Positions 22,898 through 31,741 of a DNA stretch of 64,000 nucleotides are shown here, piece by piece. Positions within the stretch are counted from its first letter, which is position 1. Each line of letters starts with the position of its first letter. The position numbers and the translations under genes are program-made. The notes under the pieces are model-generated. The model was not told the origin of the DNA. It saw nothing but the letters and a program-made list of their open reading frames with translations, and made no database searches. Source of the stretch: CAYOUV01 sp964407265 (GTDB lineage Bacteria > Chloroflexota > Anaerolineae > Anaerolineales > Villigracilaceae); the NCBI GenBank assembly GCA_964407265.1, contig CAYOUV010000004.1, forward strand, positions 1-64,000, written 5' to 3'.

Positions 22898-23875
22898 TTA
22901 CCTCCTACCACGTCCTTTTGGGCCGCGATGGCGATGGTGACCACCGAATGGCGGCGTGAACCCCTCCCCGGAGACCGCTTCGCGTTCATCAACTATCAGA
23001 TTGATAGTATGCGGCTTACCCCCACGCAAGACTTCAATCGAAACGGACTTCCCGATCACATCGCCTGTCAAATGGGCGAACAACGCATCATGGTCCAACA
23101 CACGCGAGTCGCCAAAACCAACCAGGATATCGCCAACCATCAGCCCACCTTTCTCGGCCGGACTGCCCGATTCGACACCCACGATCAGCAATCCCATGGC
23201 CTGCTCCCGTTTCAGGGCTTTTTGCCCTGCTTCGGGGATTTCCACCGATTGGCTGCGCAGACCAAGATAACCGCGCTTGATGTGGCCGTGTTTCGCCAAC
23301 ATTTCCGCCGTACGCCAGGCTAGCTCGGCCGGAATAGTCAGTGCAGCACCATGCGCCAAACCGGAAGTATTGAGGCCAAGCAGGCTTCCGTCCGCAGCCA
23401 CTAACGGGCCGCCAGAAAAGCCGGGATAAGGTATCGTGTCGGTTCGGATATAACGTTCGAGCAGACCCCCACGCTGCAGGCGGACCGGTCCACCGATAGC
23501 GGAAACCACACCCAGGCTGGCCTGAATGCCTTCATCCGAGGGACGGCCGAGGGCTAAGGCGAACTGACCGACTCGGGCAGGTTCTTTGCTGACCTCAGCC
23601 GGAGTGACAGCGGCTTGTTCGAGCCGCAGCAGGGCCAGGTCCGAGCCGGGATCGCGGCCAGCCACCGTCGCCGAGATTTGCTTGCCGTCGAATAAAATAA
23701 TCTTTATGTCCTCATCGCGTTCGACCACATGGTCAGCGGTCAGGATCAGGTCGGCAGTATAGGCAATTCCGCTGGCCGGAAAACGCCGGCGGGCATCGAC
23801 CAGAACGGTCGATTTACCTGCTTTTTCAACTGCCCCGGCCATGGCATTGGATAGATCTTCAAATGCGTTCGACAT
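22898..23875 (-). CDS. HtrA-like serine protease with PDZ domain, no signal peptide
   Basis: The 325-residue S1C protease shows a complete triad: H49 (ILTADHVV), D79 (PGSDLALL) and S154 (PGFSGGPL). One PDZ domain follows (about 195-290, KRGYLGLRSQ... then GSPAEKGGLMVGDILVGFGD). The tail is basic and His/Gly/Arg-rich (HHRHRGPKGRGRR). Typical HtrA proteins are exported or anchored; this one starts MSNAFEDLSNAMAG with no hydrophobic segment, so it is probably cytoplasmic. It heads the protease-protease-regulator operon. Confidence 0.92.
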   Translation of the reverse strand: MSNAFEDLSNAMAGAVEKAGKSTVLVDARRRFPASGIAYTADLILTADHVVERDEDIKIILFDGKQISATVAGRDPGSDLALLRLEQAAVTPAEVSKEPARVGQFALALGRPSDEGIQASLGVVSAIGGPVRLQRGGLLERYIRTDTIPYPGFSGGPLVAADGSLLGLNTSGLAHGAALTIPAELAWRTAEMLAKHGHIKRGYLGLRSQSVEIPEAGQKALKREQAMGLLIVGVESGSPAEKGGLMVGDILVGFGDSRVLDHDALFAHLTGDVIGKSVSIEVLRGGKPHTINLIVDEREAVSGEGFTPPFGGHHRHRGPKGRGRR

Positions 23876-23978
23876 TAAATTCTCCTTTGGTAGTTTAGCG
23901 CAGTATAGCCTCCGATGTGTCCGGGCGCATCGCCTAAACGGGGAGAATCTAACCTAGACTTCTGGGTAGGTGTATCCA

Positions 23979-26426
23979 TTATTTATGCTTATACACGTGG
24001 ATGAAAGCCGAATCATTACAGGCCTGAAGAATTCCGGTACGACCAATTTCAACATAATACTCCTGCAAAAATTGGTTGGCAGGATCTTTGGCCCCGTTAT
24101 CGTCAATCAAGACATAATCTGCTTCTTGCTGCCAGCGTCGAGCAAGCTCATCATTCCAATAACCGAAGCGAGCTGCCAGATCCGTCTGACTGCCGCGGCG
24201 GAATGCAAAGCCATCATTGAGCTGCGGCGGATAGATTTTCGCCTGGATGTACAGCAAGGGCACAGCCGATTCATAAGACCAGTAAACCCGAGAACCAGAT
24301 GGGATGGACTCTGCCAGATAACTGCCCGCCTGTTCGTAGGCCGAAATCTCATCCATTTTGCACATTTGGCCATAGGTCTGATAGACCGGTACTGCTGTGA
24401 CCACCAGAACCACGATCAATAAAACCGGCAATGCAATTTTCCAGTAATTTACCTTTTCCCAAACCAGGGATAGAAACAGTCGCTTTCCAAGCCAGACACT
24501 GAGCAAGATGAAGACAGTCAATCCACCAATGAAAGCAGCCGGGATCAGACGCTGGATCGTGAAGTAATCGATTCCCAATGGAGCGCTGACGGCTGACCAC
24601 AGGGAAACACGTTGTCCGCTTGCCCCGATCGATAACACTTTGATATTCAGTAACCCGGTAAGATTTTTACGCAGCCCGAATCCAATCCCTGACATGAAGA
24701 CCAGCATGAAACCAACCATAGCCAGATTCCGCCATAAGACATTTCGGGCTTTTATTTGGGAGAAAATCAAGACAAGCAAGAAGAGGCCCAACGGTGTAAA
24801 AAATGCCAGATAACTGACAAAGCAAAAAACGCAATACTCATTTGCCAGGGAGGCCCAGGCATGCGCCAGCATCAAAAGATTGAACGACAGCGCCAGAAAA
24901 ACTGCAGTGCGAAAGTCAGCTGGATTCTTCCAAAGCTGCCTGCCGGGCAGGAACAGGACCATCCCCAATCCACCCACGAAGGCTGCAAAATGGCCGCTAA
25001 CGCCATCCCAAAAGCTGGTGAAGCTGGATGAGAAAGACGAATTCACCGACATGTCCCAGGGGAAAGTCCCCCCGCCAGTATAACGCCAGGCATCAAGGAA
25101 AGGAGTCAAGGACTTCGGCAGCCAATAGGCCCAGATCCGTAAAATACCTGGCCAAAAGAGCGCGTTCACTGCGACAATAACCAGGACAGCCGTCAATAAT
25201 GCTGGCAGACCTTTCTTCCAACCAGATTGCCATAAGATATACAGGATCAACAAACCTAAAAATGGAGCCAGGTTCTCACGTGTCAAAAACATAATCGCAG
25301 CAAAAAATGCTCCCATTGCGAGCTGCCAGGTTGGTCGGTCTCTCCCCAGGGTAAAAACGAGCGACCAAACCAGCAGGCACGCTACCAATCCCTGCGACAC
25401 AGCCTGGCTATATATAAATATAGGGACAGGATTGAAGGCCATTAACAAGACAGCAGCCAAGGCACCCCAGCGTCCTCCCAGACGCTTAGCGATGATCCAA
25501 ATTCCAACAAGCATCAATAACTGTAAAAGGACCTGGAAATAACGCGCTGTTCGCAGACCGGGACCAAAGAAAAGCTGCACATACCCGGGGATCAAAAAAG
25601 AGAGCGGCATTTTATTGGTCCACGGGCCAAAGTCTTGATAGGGAACATAACGACCGGTAGCGAATAAGAGCCCTTTAACTAAGTAAGCGCCTTCATCCAA
25701 AATGGAGACATTGGAATGTGAAAAAGACCAGGCCTGCCAAATATAGACTAGAAGTCCAATTCCTGTCAGGATTTCGGCCACGCGAGGACGCCTTGCAACC
25801 ATCTGCGCAAATGTAATTGTTTTATAGATGGCGCGGGCTACCGCCTGGCGTCGATACAGGGCTAATATAAACAGGCTGGTGCAAAAGACAACCAATATCA
25901 ATTCTGCTTTATAAGCGATGAAGAATGGACCCAATAACTGCAAAACAGAAAATAAAACCAATGCGACAAAACTTTCGCGCCAATCCGAAAACAGCTTGAT
26001 ATCTTTTGCCAGGCAGATGCCAAGCACCTGTGCTGCCCAAATCAACACGACAAGATGAATCCAGGAGTCACGGGTAGTAACCGTTAGAAAAGCTTGAAAG
26101 GACGAGAACAAATACCCCCAGGATAACAACATCAAAACCGCAAAGGCAATTGCCCAGTTTCCCGGTCCGATTTTCCTACGCTGGTTTTCCAGCCAGGCCT
26201 CCAACCCAACCAAGCGTTTGACCTTGGAATAGGCCAGCCAAGAAGCCATAATTAATGAAACACACAGCAGGGTGACTGCTGCGATCGGTAAGATCCACTT
26301 GGGAGAAAAAACGGTCACAACAGGATGTGCACCCCAGAAGAAACGATACAGGTCCACGCCAGCCAAAACCGCTGTCGATCCATTAAAAAATAGCAGGGAA
26401 AGGCGAATCGCTTTTTGTCGCAGCAA
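23979..26426 (-). CDS. GT-C family membrane glycosyltransferase (ArnT/PMT-like)
   Basis: The 815-residue protein has roughly 18-20 hydrophobic segments. The first large loop contains ILDEGAYLVKG, the acidic motif expected of GT-C enzymes that use lipid-linked sugars. A C-terminal soluble domain (about 720-815) includes SRVYWSYESAVPLLYI. The start is TTG at 26426 with GGAG nearby; no better ATG is in frame. It probably transfers a sugar from a polyprenyl carrier outside the membrane. The acceptor is unknown. It is monocistronic. Confidence 0.78.
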   Translation of the reverse strand: MLRQKAIRLSLLFFNGSTAVLAGVDLYRFFWGAHPVVTVFSPKWILPIAAVTLLCVSLIMASWLAYSKVKRLVGLEAWLENQRRKIGPGNWAIAFAVLMLLSWGYLFSSFQAFLTVTTRDSWIHLVVLIWAAQVLGICLAKDIKLFSDWRESFVALVLFSVLQLLGPFFIAYKAELILVVFCTSLFILALYRRQAVARAIYKTITFAQMVARRPRVAEILTGIGLLVYIWQAWSFSHSNVSILDEGAYLVKGLLFATGRYVPYQDFGPWTNKMPLSFLIPGYVQLFFGPGLRTARYFQVLLQLLMLVGIWIIAKRLGGRWGALAAVLLMAFNPVPIFIYSQAVSQGLVACLLVWSLVFTLGRDRPTWQLAMGAFFAAIMFLTRENLAPFLGLLILYILWQSGWKKGLPALLTAVLVIVAVNALFWPGILRIWAYWLPKSLTPFLDAWRYTGGGTFPWDMSVNSSFSSSFTSFWDGVSGHFAAFVGGLGMVLFLPGRQLWKNPADFRTAVFLALSFNLLMLAHAWASLANEYCVFCFVSYLAFFTPLGLFLLVLIFSQIKARNVLWRNLAMVGFMLVFMSGIGFGLRKNLTGLLNIKVLSIGASGQRVSLWSAVSAPLGIDYFTIQRLIPAAFIGGLTVFILLSVWLGKRLFLSLVWEKVNYWKIALPVLLIVVLVVTAVPVYQTYGQMCKMDEISAYEQAGSYLAESIPSGSRVYWSYESAVPLLYIQAKIYPPQLNDGFAFRRGSQTDLAARFGYWNDELARRWQQEADYVLIDDNGAKDPANQFLQEYYVEIGRTGILQACNDSAFIHVYKHK

Positions 26427-26522
26427 CCCTAGACTCCATCAAATAAGATTTCTACGCGTCGGCCTATCAACCCAATCAAGACAGACCAAAACATGAGAAA
26501 TCACCTGAGAATACTTCCGTAA

Positions 26523-27644
26523 TTATTTCCATCCGTTCGCCATAGCGATCCGCTCGCCCAGCGGCGGATGATCATAGAACATGAACACCACCCACGGCTC
26601 GGGATCGACTTCGCCCAGGTTCTGGTTTGCCAGGCGGATAAATGCCGAGGCAAAGGCTTCGGTGTTGCCGGTGGATTGCAGGGCGTACTCGTCAGCCAAG
26701 CGCTCGCGCCAGCGGGAAAAGGCGTTGCCAAGCGGCTGGGTCAGCAACCCAAATAATCCCAAAACCAGCCCAAAAGCAGGCAGGCCGGCAATATCAGCCG
26801 GTCCGTTGAACCCGAAGAAGGTTGTTGCCCAGTTCAGGCCCAATGAGGCCAGATATAGTCCGACCAGCGTCATGAGCGTACCAGAGGCCAGTAAGAACGG
26901 TATATCTTTGTGGACATGGTGACCCAGTTCGTGAGCCAGAACCGTCTCGATCTCATCCGGGCTGAATTCGTCGATCAGCGTATCTCCCAGCACGATACGA
27001 CGCGTGTTGCCGATCCCGGTCAACGCGGCGTTGGCTGATTTTGTTCGGCGGGACATGTCGAATTTGTAAACGCCTTTAACTTTGGTATGCGCCCGTTCAG
27101 CCAGCCGGACCAGCCGTTCGGCCAGGTCAGCATGCTCATCATCCAGCGGGACGAACTTATTGAAGAGCGGCATGATCAGCACCGGGGCCAGATTGGCCAG
27201 TAGCACATTGACCAGCACCAGTCCGCCCGCCGCCCACAGCCACCAGGTGTCAGGGAAGGTACGCAGGAAGGCGTACAGTCCTTCAAGCAGCAGCAAGCCC
27301 AGCGGCACAGAGATCATCAGCCCTTTAAGCTGGTCCACGATCCAAACTTTGAGCGTCTGGGTGGACTGATCAAAGCGGTGTGGCAAGACGAAACCGGAAT
27401 AATAGGATAGCGGCAGATTAAGCAGGAAGTAAATGCCGCCAAAGACGGCCACAAAGCCGATGATCAGCAGCCATTCAGCCTGGAAAACGCCATTCAGCCA
27501 GGCGCGCAACCCGATTGACCAGCCAAAGCCCAGCCAGGCCAGCAGGTAAAATGTGCCAAAAGCTGTGTCCACCAACCACAAACGGCGGCGGATGCGGGCA
27601 TATTGTTTGGCTTGAATCTGTCGTTCAGGATCGAGGCTTGTCAT
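26523..27644 (-). CDS. M48 family membrane metalloprotease (Ste24-like)
   Basis: The 373-residue integral-membrane zinc protease has the HELGHHVHKD motif near residue 237 and the third ligand region WRERLADEYALQ near residue 315. An N-terminal extension with several helices follows the CAAX-protease-1/Ste24 layout rather than short HtpX. It likely degrades or trims membrane proteins. It ends a five-gene minus-strand run and starts three bases after the tautomerase. Confidence 0.92.
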   Translation of the reverse strand: MTSLDPERQIQAKQYARIRRRLWLVDTAFGTFYLLAWLGFGWSIGLRAWLNGVFQAEWLLIIGFVAVFGGIYFLLNLPLSYYSGFVLPHRFDQSTQTLKVWIVDQLKGLMISVPLGLLLLEGLYAFLRTFPDTWWLWAAGGLVLVNVLLANLAPVLIMPLFNKFVPLDDEHADLAERLVRLAERAHTKVKGVYKFDMSRRTKSANAALTGIGNTRRIVLGDTLIDEFSPDEIETVLAHELGHHVHKDIPFLLASGTLMTLVGLYLASLGLNWATTFFGFNGPADIAGLPAFGLVLGLFGLLTQPLGNAFSRWRERLADEYALQSTGNTEAFASAFIRLANQNLGEVDPEPWVVFMFYDHPPLGERIAMANGWK

Positions 27645-27647
27645 TGA

Positions 27648-27866
27648 TTATCCTCCGTGGTCATCTTTTTCGCGCTTACGACGAACTGTAACGCTCTCCC
27701 CGCCGATACCCCAGTTGTCGGTCTCAACCTCTTCGATCACAACCACGGTGGTTGCCGGGTTTTTACCCAGTGTATCGGCCAGCAGGCGGGTCACTTCGCG
27801 GATCAGGGTGGCTTTTTGTTCGGAAGTCGTGCCTTCACGCGTGAGCTTGATATTGACGTACGGCAT
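27648..27866 (-). CDS. 4-oxalocrotonate tautomerase-like protein
   Basis: The start at 27866 has AAGGAG upstream, giving 72 residues. Met is followed directly by Pro, the N-terminal catalytic Pro of the family after Met removal, in PYVNIKLTREGTTSEQKATLI. The C-terminal GIGGESV-like strand also fits. It lies 10 bp after the isochorismatase-like hydrolase. The substrate is not deducible. Confidence 0.9.
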   Translation of the reverse strand: MPYVNIKLTREGTTSEQKATLIREVTRLLADTLGKNPATTVVVIEEVETDNWGIGGESVTVRRKREKDDHGG

Positions 27867-27876
27867 GGATTTCTCC

Positions 27877-28443
27877 TTATTCGTTCTCGAATTCAGCCGC
27901 CAAACGGGCAAGCACCTGCTCGGTTGGCAACACCTCGCCGTAGGATTTCAGCGCAGCCAGAAAGGCTTTGTGCACCTGCCCAGCCGGGACGGTCGTCCCT
28001 TCGAAAGTCAGGTCACGGGTGGCACAGGCGTCCGAGGCGACCAATACCTGGAAGCCGAGGTCAGCTGCGGCGCGAGTGGTGGCATCCACGCACATGTGAG
28101 TCATCATACCAGTGATGATCAAACGTTCCGTGCCCCAGCCCTTGAGTAAATCCAATAAATCCGTCTCGCGAAAGGCGTTCGGATAGTGTTTCTGCACCAG
28201 CGGCTCGCCTTCGTAATGGGCCGTGATGTCATGGATATCGGTACCGCGGTCACCGGAGATGAAGAAGGTCGCATCCGCTTTAAGCGAGACGTGCTGGATA
28301 TGGACCGTTCTTCCGCCGCGGTCGCGGAAGCATTGCAGCAGGGCATGCGCCTTCTTGGCTGCCTCGACCGGTCCGACCAGTTCCATCTTGCCGCCGGGAA
28401 AATAATCGTTTTGGATGTCGACCAGTAATAATGCTGTTTTCAT
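27877..28443 (-). CDS. Isochorismatase-family cysteine hydrolase
   Basis: This 188-residue protein carries the D9/K85/C118 catalytic triad of the family (LLVDIQNDY, VQKHYPNAF, THMCVDATTRAAADLGF). Members hydrolyse nicotinamide, ureidoacrylate, isochorismate and related amides. The neighbouring tautomerase and thioesterase do not fix the substrate. GGAG is found upstream of the ATG. Complete and normal length. Confidence 0.92.
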   Translation of the reverse strand: MKTALLLVDIQNDYFPGGKMELVGPVEAAKKAHALLQCFRDRGGRTVHIQHVSLKADATFFISGDRGTDIHDITAHYEGEPLVQKHYPNAFRETDLLDLLKGWGTERLIITGMMTHMCVDATTRAAADLGFQVLVASDACATRDLTFEGTTVPAGQVHKAFLAALKSYGEVLPTEQVLARLAAEFENE

Positions 28444-28453
28444 TTAATTCTCC

Positions 28454-28888
28454 TTACTTGTACCCGATCTCTTCTGTCAGGCGGATCTTACTACGCATGA
28501 AGGTTCCGCTGCCACGCGCAATTTCTCGATCATCAGAATCCACGACGAATGACTCGACAATGATCAGCCTGCGGGAGGCCTGGACAACCTTACCAGCTGC
28601 CGTCATGACACCTTCTGAAACAGGACGTATGAAATAGACATTATAAGAAGCGGTCAAGACAATTACATCTTCCACCATTGAGTTGGCGGCAAAAAAGGAT
28701 GAGTCGTCCAGCAATTTGAAATAGACCACGCCATGCACGGCTTTGGCGGCATGGAAGAAATCCTCCCGAACGGTGAGGGAAACCTGAGCCTGACCTTCGC
28801 TGATATGAATTTCGGGCGCGTAATATTCGTTGACCGGCGCACTCAGATACATGCGCTCAAGCTTGCGAAAATGTTCCTCGTTAGCCAT
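28454..28888 (-). CDS. PaaI-like hotdog-fold thioesterase
   Basis: The 144-residue single hotdog domain contains AVHGVVYFKLLDDSSFFAANS near its middle, the position of the helix-embedded active site in PaaI enzymes. A strand-rich C-terminal half has YFIRPVSEG and VDSDDREIARGSGTFMR. It probably hydrolyses an acyl-CoA. It ends 10 bp before the hydrolase gene. Confidence 0.85.
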   Translation of the reverse strand: MANEEHFRKLERMYLSAPVNEYYAPEIHISEGQAQVSLTVREDFFHAAKAVHGVVYFKLLDDSSFFAANSMVEDVIVLTASYNVYFIRPVSEGVMTAAGKVVQASRRLIIVESFVVDSDDREIARGSGTFMRSKIRLTEEIGYK

Positions 28889-28906
28889 TTCTCCCTGTCT
28901 GACAAC

Positions 28907-29524
28907 CTATTTCCTGCCAAAATCAGCCGGGATCTCGCCCCAGGCCTGCGTATCCCACTTCAAGAGTGTGAAATCCGGATAAGTCTTCAAGGCTTCTTCT
29001 GCATGCGCAATGAAATCAAACAGCAGCCTGTTCGACGACAGCCGTTTTAGTTTGGTATTGCATTTGCCGGCCTTGATCCAGGCAAGGGCATTGGCGGAAT
29101 CGGAGTAGATCGGCCATTCAAGTTTTTTACTGATCAGCCAATCCATCGCCAGCATGATCGCCAGGAATTCGCCAACATTATTCGTGCCATCGGGAAACGG
29201 CCCGGCGTGGAAAATCTGCTCACCCGTTTCGGTCAACACCCCGCGGTATTCGAGCGGACCCGGTGACCCGGAGCAGGCCGCGTCGACACATATGGATGGG
29301 AGCAGGGGTTGGGTGGGGGCAAACAGCCACTGCTGATGCGTCCCGGATTTTCCTTTGAAATCCTCATAGTCGCCGCGGAAGGCAGCCTGGGCGGCGGCCA
29401 GACTGCCGAAGGATTTATACTCGGCCCCGGGGTAACCCGAAACGGCGGCCGAGCATTCATCCCACGAATCAAAGATGCCGGTGCGGCGTCCCTTCCAAAC
29501 CACGTAATATTTCGTTTTTCCCAT
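28907..29524 (-). CDS. rnhA: Ribonuclease HI with N-terminal hybrid-binding (viroplasmin) domain
   Basis: The 205-residue protein has a viroplasmin-type RNA/DNA-hybrid-binding domain at 5-55 (YYVVWKGRRTGIFDSWDEC) and an RNase H domain from about 75. The four acidic catalytic residues appear as D81 (ICVDAACSG), E119 (TNNVGEF), D142 (IYSDSANA) and D201 (IPADFGRK). It removes RNA primers and R-loops. This two-domain form is known in several bacterial phyla. Confidence 0.93.
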   Translation of the reverse strand: MGKTKYYVVWKGRRTGIFDSWDECSAAVSGYPGAEYKSFGSLAAAQAAFRGDYEDFKGKSGTHQQWLFAPTQPLLPSICVDAACSGSPGPLEYRGVLTETGEQIFHAGPFPDGTNNVGEFLAIMLAMDWLISKKLEWPIYSDSANALAWIKAGKCNTKLKRLSSNRLLFDFIAHAEEALKTYPDFTLLKWDTQAWGEIPADFGRK

Positions 29525-29629
29525 ACGTCAATTGTAGCATTGACCGACCATAAACCACGCAGACCGTACTTATATATCCATCCCTACGTGTAGATTGATT
29601 ATTTTTACGCCTCGATTTCCATCCTTGCC

Positions 29630-29658
29630 TTGACAGTTATTTGGATAATTTTTATAAT
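29630..29658 (+). promoter_or_regulatory. Perfect consensus sigma-70 promoter
   Basis: TTGACA (29630-29635) and TATAAT (29653-29658) are separated by exactly 17 bp. It drives the sulphurtransferase-SufE genes; the leader to the ATG is about 22 nt and contains AGGAG at 29676-29680. Confidence 0.88.
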
Positions 29659-29687
29659 AAAAATGAAAATAATTCAGGAGAAATTAA

Positions 29688-30533
29688 ATGACTGATTCCT
29701 ACGCACATCCAGAATATCTGGTTGAAACCGGTTGGGTCGCCGAACATTTGAATGACCCGCAGGTCCGACTGCTCGAATCCGACGAAGACCCCTTGCTCTA
29801 CAAACTGGGACACATCCCCGGGGCGGAACAGGTCGACTGGTTCACAACGCTCCAGCATCCATTGCGGCGCGAGTTCCTGACCCGGGAGCAGTTCGAAGCG
29901 CTATGCTCACGACTGGGCATCGCCAACGACACCACGCTGATCTTCTATGGCGATAAATCCAACTGGTTTGCCTGCTATGCGCTGTGGCTGTTCCAATATT
30001 ACGGCCACAAAAAGGTCAGGGTTATGAACGGCGGTCGCGCCAAATGGGAGCAGGAACATCGACCACTGACAAAAGATGTGCCGACCTACCCACCGACCCG
30101 CTACACAGCCAAAGAACCGGACAAGTCCATCCGCGCCTTCCGCACTGACGTATTTGCGCAGATCGAAGCCAGGCAGCCGTTGGTGGACGTGCGCTCACCC
30201 AAGGAGTACAGCGGCGAGCTGCTGCATATGCCCAGTTACCCGCAGGAAGGTGCCATGCGCGGCGGACACATCCCCGGCGCGGTCAGCATCCCCTGGTCGA
30301 TGGCAGTCAACGAAGCAGACAGCACCTTCAATTCACCCGAACAATTGAAGGCTTTATATGAAGGCCGGGATATCAGGCCCGACAAAGAAATCATTGCCTA
30401 TTGCCGGATTGGTGAGCGCTCGTCATTAACCTGGTTCGTGCTCAAGTATCTGCTGGGATATCCCAACGTCAGAAATTACGACGGTTCGTGGACGGAATGG
30501 GGCAACCTGGTCGATGCGCCGATCGAGAAATAA
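29688..30533 (+). CDS. Two-domain thiosulfate sulfurtransferase (rhodanese)
   Basis: This 281-residue protein has two rhodanese domains. The C-terminal one has the active loop C239-RIGERS, where Cys carries the persulfide. The N-terminal domain (LLESDEDPLLYKLGHIPGAEQVDW... then LIFYGDKSNWFACYALW) is the inactive regulatory type. SseA-like enzymes transfer sulphane sulphur to cyanide, thiols or proteins. It is followed 30 bp later by sufE, so sulphur trafficking for Fe-S assembly is a reasonable role. Confidence 0.93.
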   Translation: MTDSYAHPEYLVETGWVAEHLNDPQVRLLESDEDPLLYKLGHIPGAEQVDWFTTLQHPLRREFLTREQFEALCSRLGIANDTTLIFYGDKSNWFACYALWLFQYYGHKKVRVMNGGRAKWEQEHRPLTKDVPTYPPTRYTAKEPDKSIRAFRTDVFAQIEARQPLVDVRSPKEYSGELLHMPSYPQEGAMRGGHIPGAVSIPWSMAVNEADSTFNSPEQLKALYEGRDIRPDKEIIAYCRIGERSSLTWFVLKYLLGYPNVRNYDGSWTEWGNLVDAPIEK

Positions 30534-30563
30534 ATCAAAATCAAGACCCTTATCCGAGAGATC

Positions 30564-30998
30564 ATGGCATTACCCGAAAAATTACAGGAAATCGTTGAAG
30601 ACTTCAGCTTTGCCAACAACCAGGAAAAGGTCGAGATGCTGGTGCAGTACTCCGAGACACTACCCGACCTGCCAGCCTGGCTCGAACCCGAGCGGGACAA
30701 AATGGACTCCGTGCCGGAGTGCATGACCCCGGTGCATGTTTTCGGCCAAACCGAGGGCGGTTGCCTGACCTTCCACTTCGACATCCCGCCCATGTCGCCC
30801 ACCGTGCGCGGACTGGCGGCGATCCTGTCTGAGGGACTGAATGGCTGTACGCCTGAGCAGATTCTCTCTGTCCCGGCCGATTTTTACCTGCAAATGGGAT
30901 TGCAAGATGCCCTCAGCCACCAGCGCCTGAACGGCTTTTCCGCCATCCTGGCCCACATGAAACAAATTGCAGCCAGGGAGCTGGAAAACGCTAAGTAG
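30564..30998 (+). CDS. sufE: SufE-type Fe-S cluster assembly sulphur acceptor
   Basis: The 144-residue protein shows the SufE pattern: C53 in SVPECMTPVHVF accepts persulfide from a cysteine desulfurase (SufS), and GLAAILSEGLNGCTPEQIL is the second family signature. It passes sulphur to the SufBCD scaffold. The linked rhodanese and the many Fe-S proteins in the window make this plausible. No sufS or sufBCD is present here. Confidence 0.93.
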   Translation: MALPEKLQEIVEDFSFANNQEKVEMLVQYSETLPDLPAWLEPERDKMDSVPECMTPVHVFGQTEGGCLTFHFDIPPMSPTVRGLAAILSEGLNGCTPEQILSVPADFYLQMGLQDALSHQRLNGFSAILAHMKQIAARELENAK

Positions 30999-31096
30999 CT
31001 GTGAAGTGCCGAATCGGCATATGTTACAATCGCCACGAACCTGCATCCGGCCGGGCTTGGATCCTGCCGGTCGCTTGAAAACAATTGGAGGTATTA

Positions 31097-31594
31097 ATGG
31101 ACGAAAAGAAAGGGCTGCGCGTCGCCGACGGGCAGGTCGTCTCGATGGAATACACATTGAAAGTAGACGGGGATGTCGTCGACAGCTCCGAGGGGCACGA
31201 TCCGATCGAATTCCTGCAGGGAGCGGGCAACATTATCCCCGGCCTGGAGAGTGAATTGTATGGCATGGCAGTCGGTGATAGCAAAGATGTGATCGTCAAT
31301 TCCGCAGATGGTTACGGCGAACTGGATCCGGACGCCTACCAGGACCTGCCGCGCGACCAATTCCCGGCTGACATCCCGTTGGAACCAGGCATCCAGTTGA
31401 GACTGGAAGACGATCAGGGCAAGACGCACATGGCTGTGATCGACCGTGTCAGCGACGAAAGCGTACGCCTGGATTTCAATCACCCGCTGGCAGGCAAGGA
31501 ATTACACTTTGCCGTGAAAGTACTGGCCCTGCGCGAAGCAACTTCCGAAGAGCAGGAGCACGGACATGCGCACGATGCGGGGCATGCGCACTAA
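31097..31594 (+). CDS. slyD: SlyD-like FKBP peptidyl-prolyl isomerase
   Basis: The start at 31097 has TTGGAGG upstream; an earlier in-frame ATG is less likely. The 165-residue protein has the SlyD layout: FKBP halves at 10-65 and 130-155 flanking an IF (chaperone) insert, with DSSEGHDPIEFLQGAGNIIPGLESELYGM and HPLAGKELHFAVKV. A His-rich tail (HGHAHDAGHAH) would bind nickel or zinc. It aids folding of metalloproteins. Confidence 0.94.
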   Translation: MDEKKGLRVADGQVVSMEYTLKVDGDVVDSSEGHDPIEFLQGAGNIIPGLESELYGMAVGDSKDVIVNSADGYGELDPDAYQDLPRDQFPADIPLEPGIQLRLEDDQGKTHMAVIDRVSDESVRLDFNHPLAGKELHFAVKVLALREATSEEQEHGHAHDAGHAH

Positions 31595-31635
31595 TTCGAC
31601 ACGGCGGGGTAGAACTCGAGCACACCTGACATCAA

Positions 31636-31679
31636 ACAAAAATCCTGAAGGATCATTACTCTTCAGGATTTTTGTTTTC
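31636..31679 (+). terminator. Rho-independent terminator after slyD
   Basis: A 15-bp perfect stem (ACAAAAATCCTGAAG and its complement) with a 10-base loop is followed by TTTT. The A/T symmetry lets it work in both directions. Confidence 0.9.
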
Positions 31680-31741
31680 AGCCTAAATTTTTACCTACAC
31701 ATCACACAAACCAGTTTTTTGAGAAAGAGAGCATAACCAGT

